Assembly (NCBI RefSeq): GCF_902686445.1
Contig: NC_062213.1
Span: 61,508,991 to 61,572,990, forward strand
Source of the DNA: Sciurus carolinensis
Taxonomy: Eukaryota; Chordata; Mammalia; Rodentia; Sciuridae
Direction of reading: 5' to 3'
Length of the DNA stretch: 64,000 nt
The notes below the pieces were generated by a model. It searched no databases. It had not been told where the DNA came from and saw only the letters and a list, made by a program, of their open reading frames with translations. Of the stretch, positions 55,045 to 64,000 are shown piece by piece. Numbering within the stretch: the first letter of the stretch is position 1; every line of letters starts with the position of its first letter. Made by a program: the position numbers and the translations under genes.

Positions 55045-55142
55045 TTGTAGTGCTGATGATATAACCATCTCAGAGGGTGCTTGCCTAGCATGCAGAAGGA
55101 CCAGGGTTCGAATCTCTAGCACCCTGGGATGGGGGGAAAAAA
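55045..55142 (+). mobile_element. ID SINE, diverged
   Basis: 'agtgctgatgatataaccat', 'gagggtgcttgcctagcatg' and 'accagggttcgaatctctag', with a G- and A-rich tail. Confidence 0.85.
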
Positions 55143-55739
55143 AAACACAAGACAAAAATTATTGTTATAACTTAGGTAGTTGTCAAAGAGAAAATTACAA
55201 TAATTTAGTCTGATGATCTTGATTAACTTTGTTTTCCATTCTAGAATTGAATAGCATTTCATGCTATAAAGTGGAATAAATCTTCTGATGGGTTGAGCGG
55301 AAGAGGTTAGTTTTGTATATAGAGAAAACTGAAAAAAGCAGAAACAAAGCACTAAGAGCAAACTGGTCACTTTAAAATTACTTTCTTTAGAAGGTAGGGA
55401 GAGGGAGACTGAACAATAGAAAAGTAACTGCTTAGTTAACATCAGATTACTTTAGGTCACTTCTTTTGTAAAGAGAGTTAAAGCACAGGGAATTTATTTT
55501 TATGCCAACTGAAACCAGCCTGTTTGGGGAATTTGGCTGTTGCCTCTCATTTCTCCAGGTTTCTTGAAAGATCAGATAAACAACTTAGTTTCAGTTTGGA
55601 ACTCTGGCATGGGCGACTCTACTTGGATTGTCTGACTTACTGCAGACTCATGCCTAAACTTAATCCAAAACCATGGCCTCCTATAATTTTATCTGACAAC
55701 TATAAAGAGCATATATCCAGTTGCACAGCTCAAAACATT
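55143..55739. other. No recognised feature
   Basis: About 600 unassigned bases. Confidence 0.45.
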
Positions 55740-56522
55740 TTTAAATGTTTGTACCCTCACAGTCACTACCCAGAACAAAATATAGAACATTTCCAGCAGC
55801 CCCAAAAGCTAATTGTCCCCCCACAAAAAAGAAACCCATTATTCTGACTTGTATCACCAGAGTAGGTTTATTTGTTCTTGAACTTCATATAAGTGGAATG
55901 TACCATTTTGTGCCTTTTTCACATACCTCTATGTCACTAAGATTCATTTATGTTGCTGCAAGAAGTAATAATTAATTTTCTGTTTCTGTGCAGTTCTTCA
56001 TTCCATGAAGATATATGATAATTTGACCTTCTCTTAAGCTGCAGATGAACAATTGGGTTGTTTCCAGCTGGAGCAGGATATGAAATGAAACATTCCTGAA
56101 GAAACTATTGTAATAGGATTTCTTCAAGAAAGCTCTGGATAGACAACTTCTTCCTCCCACCAGGATGTAGAATCAGGCAGTCTTATTAGAGGCCTCTAAG
56201 ATAAGAGAAGTAGGGGCTTACCTTATGAGGACTGCTTCAGTCTTTCAAAAACAAGGCATTACTTCTGACTTCTGCATCTGAATTAACAAGTTCATGACTA
56301 TTAGTTAAATTCTGTGGAATGTACGTTTGACTTGGTTAATGACCAACAGCTTGACAAAGAACAGATTCCTGACTTTACCAATCTTCCGGGAATGCAGTAA
56401 GATACCATCTCAGTCCAATAGTCATAATTTCCCCACTTTACCTTAACTGACCTGCAGAAGGTAATTCTCCCCCTGTGTTTATTTACAATTACCTTTTTTC
56501 ACTGTCTGCAAAAGTTTTCACA

Positions 56523-56602
56523 CCTCAGCCTAGGGGACAGCTTGGTGGTGGAGAGCTTTGAACATGCTTGAGGCCCTGGGTTCTATGGCCTGCACCCAAA
56601 AG
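56523..56602 (+). mobile_element. ID SINE, diverged
   Basis: 'cagcctaggggacagcttgg', 'tggtggagagctttgaacat' and 'gcttgaggccctgggttcta'. Confidence 0.82.
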
Positions 56603-56934
56603 TTATTACACCTACTTTCTTCTTTGGACCATTCATTTGAAAAAATGTGAAACTGTGTTTCTGGGCCTAAATCACTCATTTAGGACTTAAAATTAACTAT
56701 TTTCTTATTTTCCTTTAAAAAAGATTCATTTTTCGTTTGTTTTGATTTCATTGACAGGCACTTTATAAATAAAGCTGCAATAAACATTCTTTTCAATGTG
56801 TTTTTGGTGAACTAAACTATCATTTCTACCTAGAAGAGAGATTCTGGGCTATAAATTGTACATGATTAGCTTTAAATATGTTCTACCAACTTCTCCTATC
56901 AGAAATAGATGAAAATTCTAATTTTTTCATGTTT

Positions 56935-57645
56935 TAATTAGCTTTTTCAATGCTGTGACCAGAAGACCAGACAAGAACAATTTTAGAGGAGGAAAAGGTT
57001 ATTTTGGGCTCATGGTTTCAGAAGTCTCAGTTCATAGACGGCCAACTGCTGCAATCTGCACGACTGTTAATTCAGAAAACCAGTGAGGGTCAATGGGGCA
57101 TTAAAAAAGACAAAACAGACACACAGAGAGAAGACTGAGACCAAGTGGTTCTCCAACCCCTGATGAGGGATACATGACCCAGAACTAGCTCAGCACATTT
57201 ACTGTATAGGTTTTAACGTCAAATGGGTTTTGGGGGAGAAAGTTTCTCCAAAGCATGCAGGGTGAAGGATGAAGTTCAGGGCAGTCCAATTATAATGATC
57301 AACTTGCACTCATAACTCTTTACCCCTGGCAGCTGGTGTCTGAACACAGGATCAAGATTGATAGTCCTGGGGCTTACACAGAACCTCCTTCGAACAGGGT
57401 TCACCTTAGCAACTGGGCAGTCTCAACTTCCACCTTTGCACAAGGAGCTCCAAGCAGAGGTGCACTCCTGTCAGGGGACAATCAGAGACTGTCATTCAAA
57501 TCACCACCCTACTCCACTCCATAACTCTGAGCCTAAGGTGAAGCAGAATATCATGGCAGAAGGATGTGGAGGAGGAAAGCAGCTCAGGACATGGTAATCA
57601 GGAAGTACAGAGAGAGCTCTGCTCACAGGAGACAAAATATATAAC
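56935..57645 (+). mobile_element. Rodent-type MaLR LTR, split, 3' end missing
   Basis: The left part (56935-57047) reads 'tgttttaattagctttttca', 'gaccagacaagaacaatttt', 'agaagtctcagttcatagac'. The right part (57514-57645) resumes 'gagcctaaggtgaagcagaa', 'tatcatggcagaaggatgtg', 'agcagctcaggacatggtaa'. It then stops at an antisense ID; the last third of the LTR is absent. Confidence 0.85.
57048..57513 (-). mobile_element. Probable solo LTR inserted in the MaLR LTR
   Basis: About 465 bases of unrelated sequence sit in the middle of the MaLR LTR. On the minus strand it starts near TGGAGTAGGGTGG and ends near TTGCAGCA, so it has TG...CA termini. It has a CT-rich block ('cagtcttctctctgtgtgtc') near the 3' end, as in an R/U5 region. 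No coding sequence is present. The boundaries are only known to a few bases and no clear TSD was set. Orientation and class are inference. Confidence 0.45.
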
Positions 57646-57720
57646 AAGTGCTGGGGATTGAACCCACTGCCTCACTTGTGAGAGGAAAGGGCTCTACCTC
57701 TGAGCTACAGCCCCAGCCCC
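57646..57720 (-). mobile_element. ID SINE, antisense
   Basis: 'gtgctggggattgaacccac', 'gaaagggctctacctctgag' and 'ctacagccccagcccc'. Confidence 0.93.
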
Positions 57721-57800
57721 TCATCCTGGTTTTAATTTACATTTTCCTATCCATGTTGAGCACTACTCCTTGTACTTGTTTGCTGTAAGGTATCATCTTG

Positions 57801-58518
57801 TGTGGAGTGCCTGTTCACAGAATGCTGATTTAACCCACACTTTCCTAAAGATATAAAGGTGTGGGCTACTTCATGCAGCACAGAGAAACCCCACCCACAA
57901 CACATCCTCTCTAAGTAACATTGTTCCTTCTTCTGAAAGAGTTGCTTCATTTTCCCCTCTTCCTTATATTCCCACAAAGATAAAATAAAATATAAAATCT
58001 TCTCAACTTGTCCCCCACATTTACTAAAGAGTCTCTTCATTCCCACTCTACAACCTTTCTCAGCAAAACAAAACAGTCTACACCAGCGAAGTCTTAAGCT
58101 TGTGCCAGGGGAAACTCAGTCCATCTCCTTCACATCAAGTCCTAACCCTGCTAGACTAAAATCCTTCCTTTAATCTCTAATAATATCATATATGAGTTAA
58201 TTGCTCATAAATTACTGATTTCTACCTGTTCTCAGTAGTAGCAATTTCTTTGGATTTTTTGTTTGCTTGTTTGTTTCTCCTTCTGTTGTTAAATAAAGAT
58301 TACAGGACACCACTGTTTTAGACTAAGCTCCTGCACTAGGCTCCAACAGACTAGGCTAAGAATCAAAATGGAATCACTCACACTAAAGTTCCACATCATC
58401 AAGATAAAGTAAGCTGCGGCTCCAACCTGAGAAATCAGGATTAGAGTGATGATAACAGCTAATTTCTCAAACAGGTCAATTTCAATTGGCATGATAGTGA
58501 AGTTCCTTCTGCCTTAAT
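57801..58518. other. No recognised feature
   Basis: About 720 unassigned bases. Confidence 0.45.
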
Positions 58519-58557
58519 TTTTTTTTTAATATTTTTTGTTGTATGGACACAATACCT

Positions 58558-58589
<32 letters not shown>

Positions 58590-58665
58590 TGTAGTGCTAG
58601 GATCAAACCCAGGGCCTCACACGTGCTAGGCAAGCGCTCTATCACTGAGCCACAACCCCAGCCCC
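58519..58665 (-). mobile_element. ID SINE with extended 3' tail, antisense
   Basis: 'gtatggacacaatacctttatt' is shared (as 'tggacacaatacctttatt') with 41133-41262. It is followed by a (TTTA)n run (58556-58590) and the inverted ID body ('ctaggatcaaacccagggcc', 'ggcaagcgctctatcactga'). Confidence 0.93.
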
Positions 58666-58771
58666 TTCTGCCTTAATTCTTATACCAAAAAAAAAAGTCA
58701 CCTAAAGTAAACTGAAACCAGATGTTTTTCTACTGTTCTGTGTCCCTGTCTCTACAGGAAAGTGACCATAT

Positions 58772-58977
58772 TGCTGGGGATTGACCACAGGGACTGTGTG
58801 CATGCCAGAATAGTGCTCTACCACTTAGCTACACCACCATCTTCAACTGTTTTTTCTTTGAGATGGGATCTTGCCATGTCACCCAAGCTGGTTTGGAACT
58901 CATCAGCTCAAATGATCCTCCTGCCCCAGCCTCTCAAGTAACTGATACTACAGGAATGTGCCACTACTTCCAATCTA
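58772..58977 (-). mobile_element. B1-ID composite SINE, antisense, diverged
   Basis: 'tgctggggattgaccacagg', 'gtgctctaccacttagctac' (ID) followed by 'gagatgggatcttgccatgt' and 'gatcctcctgccccagcctc' (B1-like). Confidence 0.87.
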
Positions 58978-59196
58978 AGGAAAGTAACTTTGGAAATAAC
59001 CAATTCCTTTTTTGCTTTTGTGTTTCTGCTTTTTTCAACACTTCTCTGACTATTAAAAAAAAAAAATCAATATTCTTTGCTCAGTTCCTCAGAACACTTA
59101 TTCTCTTTCATAGAATAAAATGTTGTCCAGTTCTCAAATGGACTATAATGCCAAGAAGGATCACAGTAAATTGTTGTTATTGTTGTGTTTATGTGT

Positions 59197-59544
59197 GTGT
59201 TACTAGGGATTGAACCAGGGACACTCTACCACCAAGTTATATCTCATTCCATTTTTATTTATTTATTTTTTTCAAAAGCATAGACAAAGGTTTATTTAGG
59301 AAAGAAGATACAAATTCAAGAGAAAATGGGGTAAACTTGAGAGAGATATCTTTGGGGGTAAAGCAAGGAATACACATTCAAGTGAGAATGTAGGCTATCT
59401 CCAGAAGGACAGACAGTCACCCTTCTTTATTTTATTTTAGACAGGGTCCAGCTGAGTTGCTGGGAGGGGCATCAAAATTCTGATCCTCCTGCCTCAGCCT
59501 CCCAATTAGCTGGGATTACAGGTGTGTGCCATCGCACCCAGCTA
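59197..59544 (-). mobile_element. B1-ID composite SINE, antisense, split by a 160-bp insert
   Basis: The ID part (59197-59267: 'tactagggattgaaccaggg') and the B1-like part (59426-59544: 'gacagggtccagctgagttg', 'gatcctcctgcctcagcctc', 'agctgggattacaggtgtgt') are separated by foreign sequence at 59268-59425. Confidence 0.85.
59268..59425 (-). mobile_element. Insert with antisense poly(A) signal inside a SINE
   Basis: Read on the minus strand, the insert ends in CCTAAATAAACCTTTGTCT and a short A-rich run, so it carries an AATAAA signal near a 3' end. It could be a retroposed 3' UTR piece or an LTR R/U5 fragment. No TSD was established, and the A-rich run overlaps the SINE's own linker. Confidence 0.45.
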
Positions 59545-59559
59545 AATTGTTATAATCTT

Positions 59560-59645
59560 ATCCTTTGGCACTATCAAATCCCCAGTGCCTAGAAAGAGTG
59601 TGCAGCATATGGTGGGTGTTCAATAAATATTTGTTGAATAAATCA
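59560..59645 (+). mobile_element. L2 3' terminus
   Basis: 'aaatccccagtgcctagaaa', 'atggtgggtgttcaataaat' and 'atttgttgaataaatcaagg' are the L2 3' end. Confidence 0.85.
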
Positions 59646-60999
59646 AGGAAAGATTTAAAAGAAAATACGGAGGACAACATAATTGTGCCTTTAACACCCT
59701 TTAATCCTTTCTGTTGGAAACCACCGGCATTTCAGGCTGAGCGTCCACACCTGCACAGCAAAACCCTAGTACTTCCCAGGAAATCCAGTTCCTCTCTCTG
59801 TGCTGGAATAGGCAGCTCTGGCTACCTAATTAAACCACATAATCCTATCTTCTGCCCACTGTACTGCCACTCAATTTCAGCCAATGAGATTAGAACAACA
59901 CTGACTGAGGAATTCTAAAAAAGATACTTTCTTGATCTTTTGAAGACTTTTTGGAAACCATCTTCTCTCCCCATCATATCACCACTCCCACCCCCACCCC
60001 ATGAGGAAAGGAGGCAGGTAGCCCAGGTATTATCACCAACCACCTCATAACATAAGAGGGAGTCAGGATGAGGATGCCACCCTAGAAGACAGAAAAGGAG
60101 GAATCTGAGCCCAGGGTGACAAAGAGGCTGAACTGAACCAACTCTGAAGTCTGCCATGTCATTAACATACTTCAATAATTTAGTTTATTAATTAAACCAG
60201 TTAAGGTTGGGGTTTGTGTTATTCACAACTGAACACATCAGTTTGGTTGTGTTCAAGGAAAGGAACAGAAAGGAAAGGGCATTTGATCTAGTATGAGGAG
60301 CAGAGAGAACAAAGGTAGACAGGAAGAAAACTGCATGCAGTTTAGCATCTGGAGCTCAGGAGAGGAGGAGGGAGGCTGGAGATGTGAGTGGGAGTCAGAA
60401 CACAGAGCTGCATTGTGACAAGCTGAAACACACTGCCTTTATCCTCCAGGTACTGGGGTAATGTGGAAATGGGGAGCAGGATCATGCCTTGCTTTGATTT
60501 GTATTTCAGACAGGTCACTGTGAGATTAGACATGGGTGAGACTGACTAAGAGATGGCTTGTGCCAGGAAAGAAGCGTGAAAACCTGGAACACATTGAAGT
60601 GGGGGATGTAGAGAATGGGTTAAAATGAATAGAGAGATTTCAGGAGGCTAAATCCACATGGCTAAGTTAGCGGTAAAACATGAGAGGCAAAAGAGAGCGA
60701 GGAGTCAGGGCTCCGCCCACCTTTCTAGCTTGGTTCCTCACCATTTGCACCATTTGCAGACATAGGGAATACAGATGGAGTTCTTTTTTTTTTTTTTTTT
60801 TTTTTTTGACATGTTGAATTTCAGGGTCTGTGGGATGTACAAGGGTTGTTTGGTGGGTGTAATAATGTCCCACATGGTGCTTTTAGACTATTTATTTGGT
60901 GGGGGCACATTTTTATTAACATACAGCCTACAAGTCAGAAGTGCCACCTGGGGCTTACTGGGCTAACATCAAAGTGTTTGGGGGTTAATTTTTATTGTT
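59646..60999. other. Unassigned, with one poly(T) run
   Basis: About 1.35 kb. A T run of about 24 lies at 60782-60806, with no recognised element body beside it. No convincing coding frame. Confidence 0.45.
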
Positions 61000-61175
61000 G
61001 TTTGGTATTGGGGATTGAACCCATGAATACTTTACCATTGAGCAACACTCCCAGTTCTTTTTAATTTTTATTTTGCGACAAAGTCTCAAGTGCTGAGGCT
61101 GACCTCAAACTTGCAAATCCTCTTGCCTCAGTTCCCAAGTAGCTGGGATTACACACGTGCACCATCACGCTCAGT
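61000..61175 (-). mobile_element. B1-ID composite SINE, antisense
   Basis: 'tggtattggggattgaaccc', 'accattgagcaacactccca' (ID) and 'ctcttgcctcagttcccaag', 'agctgggattacacacgtgc' (B1-like). Confidence 0.92.
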
Positions 61176-61299
61176 GAGACTGTGTGCATTCCTAGGCTCC
61201 TGGCCTCCTTCTCCATCCTCAAAACGAGCAACTCTCAGACAGGTTTCCTCTCACATTTGTCTGTCTCACCCAGGAAAGGTTCTCACCTTTTAAAGATTC

Positions 61300-61445
61300 A
61301 TGGGATTCGATTGGGCCACCTGAATAATGCATCGCAAGGTCCTTAACCTTAAGCACACTTGCAGTTCCCATAAGCTTGATGTATCCACAAATTCTGGAGA
61401 TAAGGATGTGAATATCTTTGGGGGCATTTTTATGCCTACTATCAC
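61300..61445 (+). mobile_element. MaLR-type LTR, 3' end
   Basis: 'gcaaggtccttaaccttaag', 'cacacttgcagttcccataa', 'ggatgtgaatatctttgggg' and 'gcatttttatgcctactatc' match the 3' part of a common MaLR LTR. Confidence 0.62.
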
Positions 61446-61784
61446 AATCACCATTCGGAATATGAAGCATAAGCAGGTTTGGGAATGAACACAAGTGGTT
61501 TTTGGTAAACATCCAGCTGAGTTGCGAGGGGAAGCAGAAGAGTATGGGTGTGCTGGAGAGTAGCTGATGTACTGTGAGTGTCCAGAATGCACTGCATATC
61601 TGTCGGTTTCTTTTATAAAGGTTTTGGACAGAGTCACCATAATCTAGTGAAATAGTTAGATGGGGGTTAAGTAACAGAATTTCTATTGCCATTTGGCAGT
61701 CCTGCCATTTGTAAAGCTGAGTTTGACAGTGTTGTCAGAAATATGAGTTCTGCTGTTCTAACTCCTACAGATAAAACAATGGCC
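61446..61784. other. No recognised feature
   Basis: About 340 unassigned bases. Confidence 0.45.
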
Positions 61785-61892
61785 AGGGCTGGGGATATAG
61801 CTCAGTTGGTAGAGTGCTTGCTTTGTAAGCACAAGGCCCTGGGTTCAATCCCTAGCACCACCAAGGAAAAAGAAAAAGAAAAAAAAAAAAAG
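61785..61892 (+). mobile_element. ID SINE, intact pol III promoter boxes
   Basis: 'gggctggggatatagctcag' contains the A box and 'ccctgggttcaatccctagc' an intact B box. The 'ctttgtaagcacaagg' middle marks the same subfamily as 733, 22260 and 46700. It ends in a GAAAAA-type tail. This is one of the least mutated IDs in the window. Confidence 0.97.
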
Positions 61893-62081
61893 GCCAACTG
61901 TCTCTCAACTCTGGCAGTGAAGTGAGTGTCTACTGGCCTCCTGTTGCAGTAGGAGCACCAGGCACCTGTTGACTTTGAGATGAGTAACGGCCAATGGGTT
62001 GCTGGAGAGTCATTAAACTTTTAAAATCGATTGCCAATATTTGATGATTAAATCATTCATATAAAAATCCAATTTATCACC

Positions 62082-62268
62082 AGGTACAAGGATGCGGACC
62101 TGTAATCCCAGCAACGAGGGAGGCTGAGGTAGGAAGATCACAACTTCAAGAGCAACCTCAACAACTTAGCGAGACTCTGTCTCAAAATAATATACATTTT
62201 ATATAACTGGGGATGTGACTTAGTGGTTAAGTGCCCCTGGGTTCAATCTCTGATTAAAAAAAAAAAAA
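62082..62268 (+). mobile_element. B1-ID composite SINE
   Basis: 'ggacctgtaatcccagcaac', 'gagggaggctgaggtaggaa', 'ctgtctcaaaataatataca' and 'tggggatgtgacttagtggt', A tail. Confidence 0.93.
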
Positions 62269-63247
62269 AAACAGTTATCCCTTCTCTTGAAAAATCACAA
62301 TAATATCTGACCATATCCAGCCAGTGCTCCTGAATGGCAAATTTAAAGTGTGCCAATTCCCTTCCATTCACCATAATCACACAATTCCCTATTATCTTAC
62401 ATGCAGTCTCTCCTATCTGACTCCCTTAGGCCTGCATTTGTGCCCCTCCTTATTTATGTAACTGACACCCTGGGAGTATCACTCCTGAATCAAGCTCTCA
62501 TACTGCCATGTATTGCGCTGGGGGCCTTGCCATCAGCCTGCCAACTCCAAACTCTCTGGTTACCCGGCTGCACCACCTGACCACAATTCCTCCTTCTGTA
62601 GTTGGGCTTGCTGCTACCACCTTTCCCCAGCAGGAGTAGACAGTTCCCAAAGCTCACTTCCTTTAACCTCTGAGTTCCCATGCAGTATGTTTCTCCTTGC
62701 TTGTCTTTTTTCGCTCTTCGTCCTTCTAATATGAGAGAGGTAAGCCTGTGTCACACCAGGAAAGGTTAGAAAAGATCAGCCTAGACAGGGCCAGCTGGGC
62801 TAAACAGGGAGATGGTAGAAGTTCCAGCCTGCCAGGTACACGAGCTCACTCAGGGCTGCCTCCAGCGCGCTAGCTAAACCAAGTCGCAGGCTGTTATGTC
62901 ACACTCCTACTTTCTTTTCTTAGCCTCTGTTATCTGCCACCTCCACCCATCCCTGTCGACCTCCTACACAACACGCACACGCACACACACCCACAGCACG
63001 TGCTTGCCAAGCAAGTACCCTCCTACTGGACTTCCCATCCAGCCAACCTCCTCCCCTTCTCCAGAGTCACCTCCTCTCTCCCCATCATTATTGCCAAGGA
63101 TTTTTCTTTTTCTTTCCTTTTCCCTTTCTTCTTTTTTTGTACATTCAACTGCACTAAAACTTCTGTAGGAATAAACTTCATGCACACAGAACTTGAAATG
63201 TCAGTCATTTGAACTGAGAATCTGAAGTGAGCAAAACTGAACCCTGC
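62269..63247. other. No recognised gene or repeat
   Basis: About 1 kb with a short CA-rich patch (62970-62990) and a CT-rich run (63100-63135). Open frames are short and lack domain signatures. Confidence 0.45.
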
Positions 63248-63575
63248 TGTCTTAGTCCATGTGGGCCACTATAAGACAACCATGCCACGGACGGTGGCAC
63301 ACCTGTAGTCCCAGCTACTCGGGAGGCCGAAGTGGGAGGATCACTTGAGCCAAGGAGTTTGAGGCCAGCCAGGGCAACGTAGCAATACTTCATCTCTAAA
63401 TAAATAAATAAGTAAGTAGATAGATAAATCTATCTTCTTGCAGGTCCTCACATGGCAAAAAAAAAAAGGGGGGGGGAGCCCTGATCCCATTTGTAAGAGC
63501 CTCGCCTCACAGGGGATTAGGAGTTCAAATCAAAATTTTTGGGAGGACACAAACATTCAGTCAGTTGTACCTAGT
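63248..63575 (+). mobile_element. MaLR-type LTR split by a 7SL-derived SINE, internally deleted
   Basis: The left part reads 'ctgtcttagtccatgtgggc' and 'cactataagacaacca'. The right part resumes 'tcttgcaggtcctcacatgg', 'gatcccatttgtaagagcct' and 'gaggacacaaacattcagtc'. This is the start and end of an MLT1/MST-like LTR with its middle missing. Confidence 0.65.
63278..63418 (+). mobile_element. 7SL-derived monomer SINE (B1/FAM-like)
   Basis: 'cacctgtagtcccagctact' and 'cgggaggccgaagtgggagg' are almost identical to the 7SL RNA/Alu core, followed by 'ccagccagggcaacgtagca' and a TAAA tail. There is no ID part. It could be an old free monomer or a proto-B1. Confidence 0.85.
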
Positions 63576-64000
63576 ATGTGTTTTAGTCACATGTAAGAGG
63601 GGTTTGCCAAACTAGATGATGAATACCAAGTCTATGTGCATTGAAGGACGTGCAGTAAAACACATTTCAGAAGAGCCCCCGGACAATCAATCAAGAAGCT
63701 TCTCTCAGTCTTTTTAATCTGGAGTCCAAATTATCCAGATTAATAATTGAGTTGAGTTTCTGTTTGCAGATCCTTGTTTTTCTATACTTCTATATTTCTA
63801 TATCAGAAATGTTCTCACTATAGCCTGTTCACATCAGGCTCATGAACACTAAGGATGCAGAAGCTCTTCACTTCCTTTGCCTTGAATTATTGCTTCCTCT
63901 CTTAGCTTTCAGAATTATAATTGAATCTTATACAGGAAAATGTGTCTTCCGCACATTAACCACGTTCATGCCTATATTTAGAACATCCCCCTCTTCTCTA
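63576..64000. other. No recognised feature
   Basis: The last 425 bases are AT-rich and unassigned. Confidence 0.45.

Larger units (their letters stand above)
55740..57800 (-). mobile_element. Old L1, antisense, interrupted by several elements
   Basis: Inverse L1 blocks appear in order on the plus strand: 'ttgaacttcatataagtgga', 'atgtaccattttgtgccttt', 'cattgggttgtttccagctg'-like text (55870-56080); 'aaataaagctgcaataaaca' and 'ctagaagagagattctgggc' (56765-56860); then 'ggttttaatttacattttcc' and 'atgttgagcactactccttg' (57728-57770). Between them lie unassigned DNA plus an ID (56090-56745) and a MaLR LTR that itself holds another LTR and an ID (56935-57722). Confidence 0.7.

Noticed and set aside
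61219..61692. 157-codon minus-strand ORF
   Set aside because: It overlaps a MaLR LTR 3' end, has a competing 116-codon frame on the same strand and no recognisable protein family.
61785..61892. True tRNA-Ala gene
   Set aside because: The body resembles tRNA-Ala but is the ID SINE consensus, with altered stems and a long A-rich tail; no copy in the window folds as a clean tRNA.
1..64000. CRISPR array, operon, phage or bacterial island
   Set aside because: Tandem repeats here are microsatellites or SINE tails. There are no regularly spaced repeats, no Cas-like genes and no dense coding. The DNA is mammalian.

Overview
The window reads as mammalian nuclear DNA from a rodent, most likely a squirrel-family (Sciuridae) genome. 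The evidence is the repeat content: dozens of tRNA-Ala-derived ID SINEs, many B1-ID composite SINEs, an ID variant with an extended non-A tail, a rodent-style MaLR LTR family present three times, and a relatively young L1. Old mammal-wide repeats (L2, MIR, MER5A, MER2, MLT1) fill much of the rest. Base composition, poly(A) tails, target-site duplications (TSDs) and the lack of dense long ORFs exclude a bacterial or phage source.

No confident host protein-coding exon was found. The only long ORFs are decayed L1 ORF1/ORF2 pieces on the minus strand at 33.5-37.85 kb. This L1 is truncated inside ORF1, and ORF2 carries five single-base frameshifts. Two sequences look like retroposed cellular transcripts: 700-1321, flanked by a 14-bp repeat, and 47599-48210, flanked by a 16-bp perfect repeat and ending in an A tail.

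Layout. 0-13 kb: a simple repeat, a retroposed cDNA, a short plus-strand L1, two related ERV LTRs, then a dense run of MaLR LTRs. 13-22 kb: MER5A, MIR, a 1.4-kb antisense L2 covering its RT region, other L2 copies, and an LTR with matching inverted termini (21530-22026). 22-29 kb: ID SINEs, MER5A and MaLR copies, L2/L1 pieces and three ERV LTRs. 29.5-38 kb: an older mosaic plus-strand L1, then the younger minus-strand L1. 38-47 kb: an ERVL-type LTR, SINEs, a long plus-strand L2 and a MaLR nested in another LTR. 47-53 kb: the second retrocopy and several L1 pieces with nested insertions. 53-64 kb: SINEs, LTR pieces, and the deepest nest of the window (55.7-57.8 kb).

Nothing here looks like a gene cluster, operon, CRISPR array or undescribed molecular system. 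The most interesting signals are the two retrocopies, a 36-nt perfect duplication linking 23.7 kb and 25.6 kb, telomere-like motifs in the L1 3' UTR, and the nesting order of insertions. All family names come from recognising sequence by eye, without a repeat-library search. Element boundaries are approximate unless a TSD is given.
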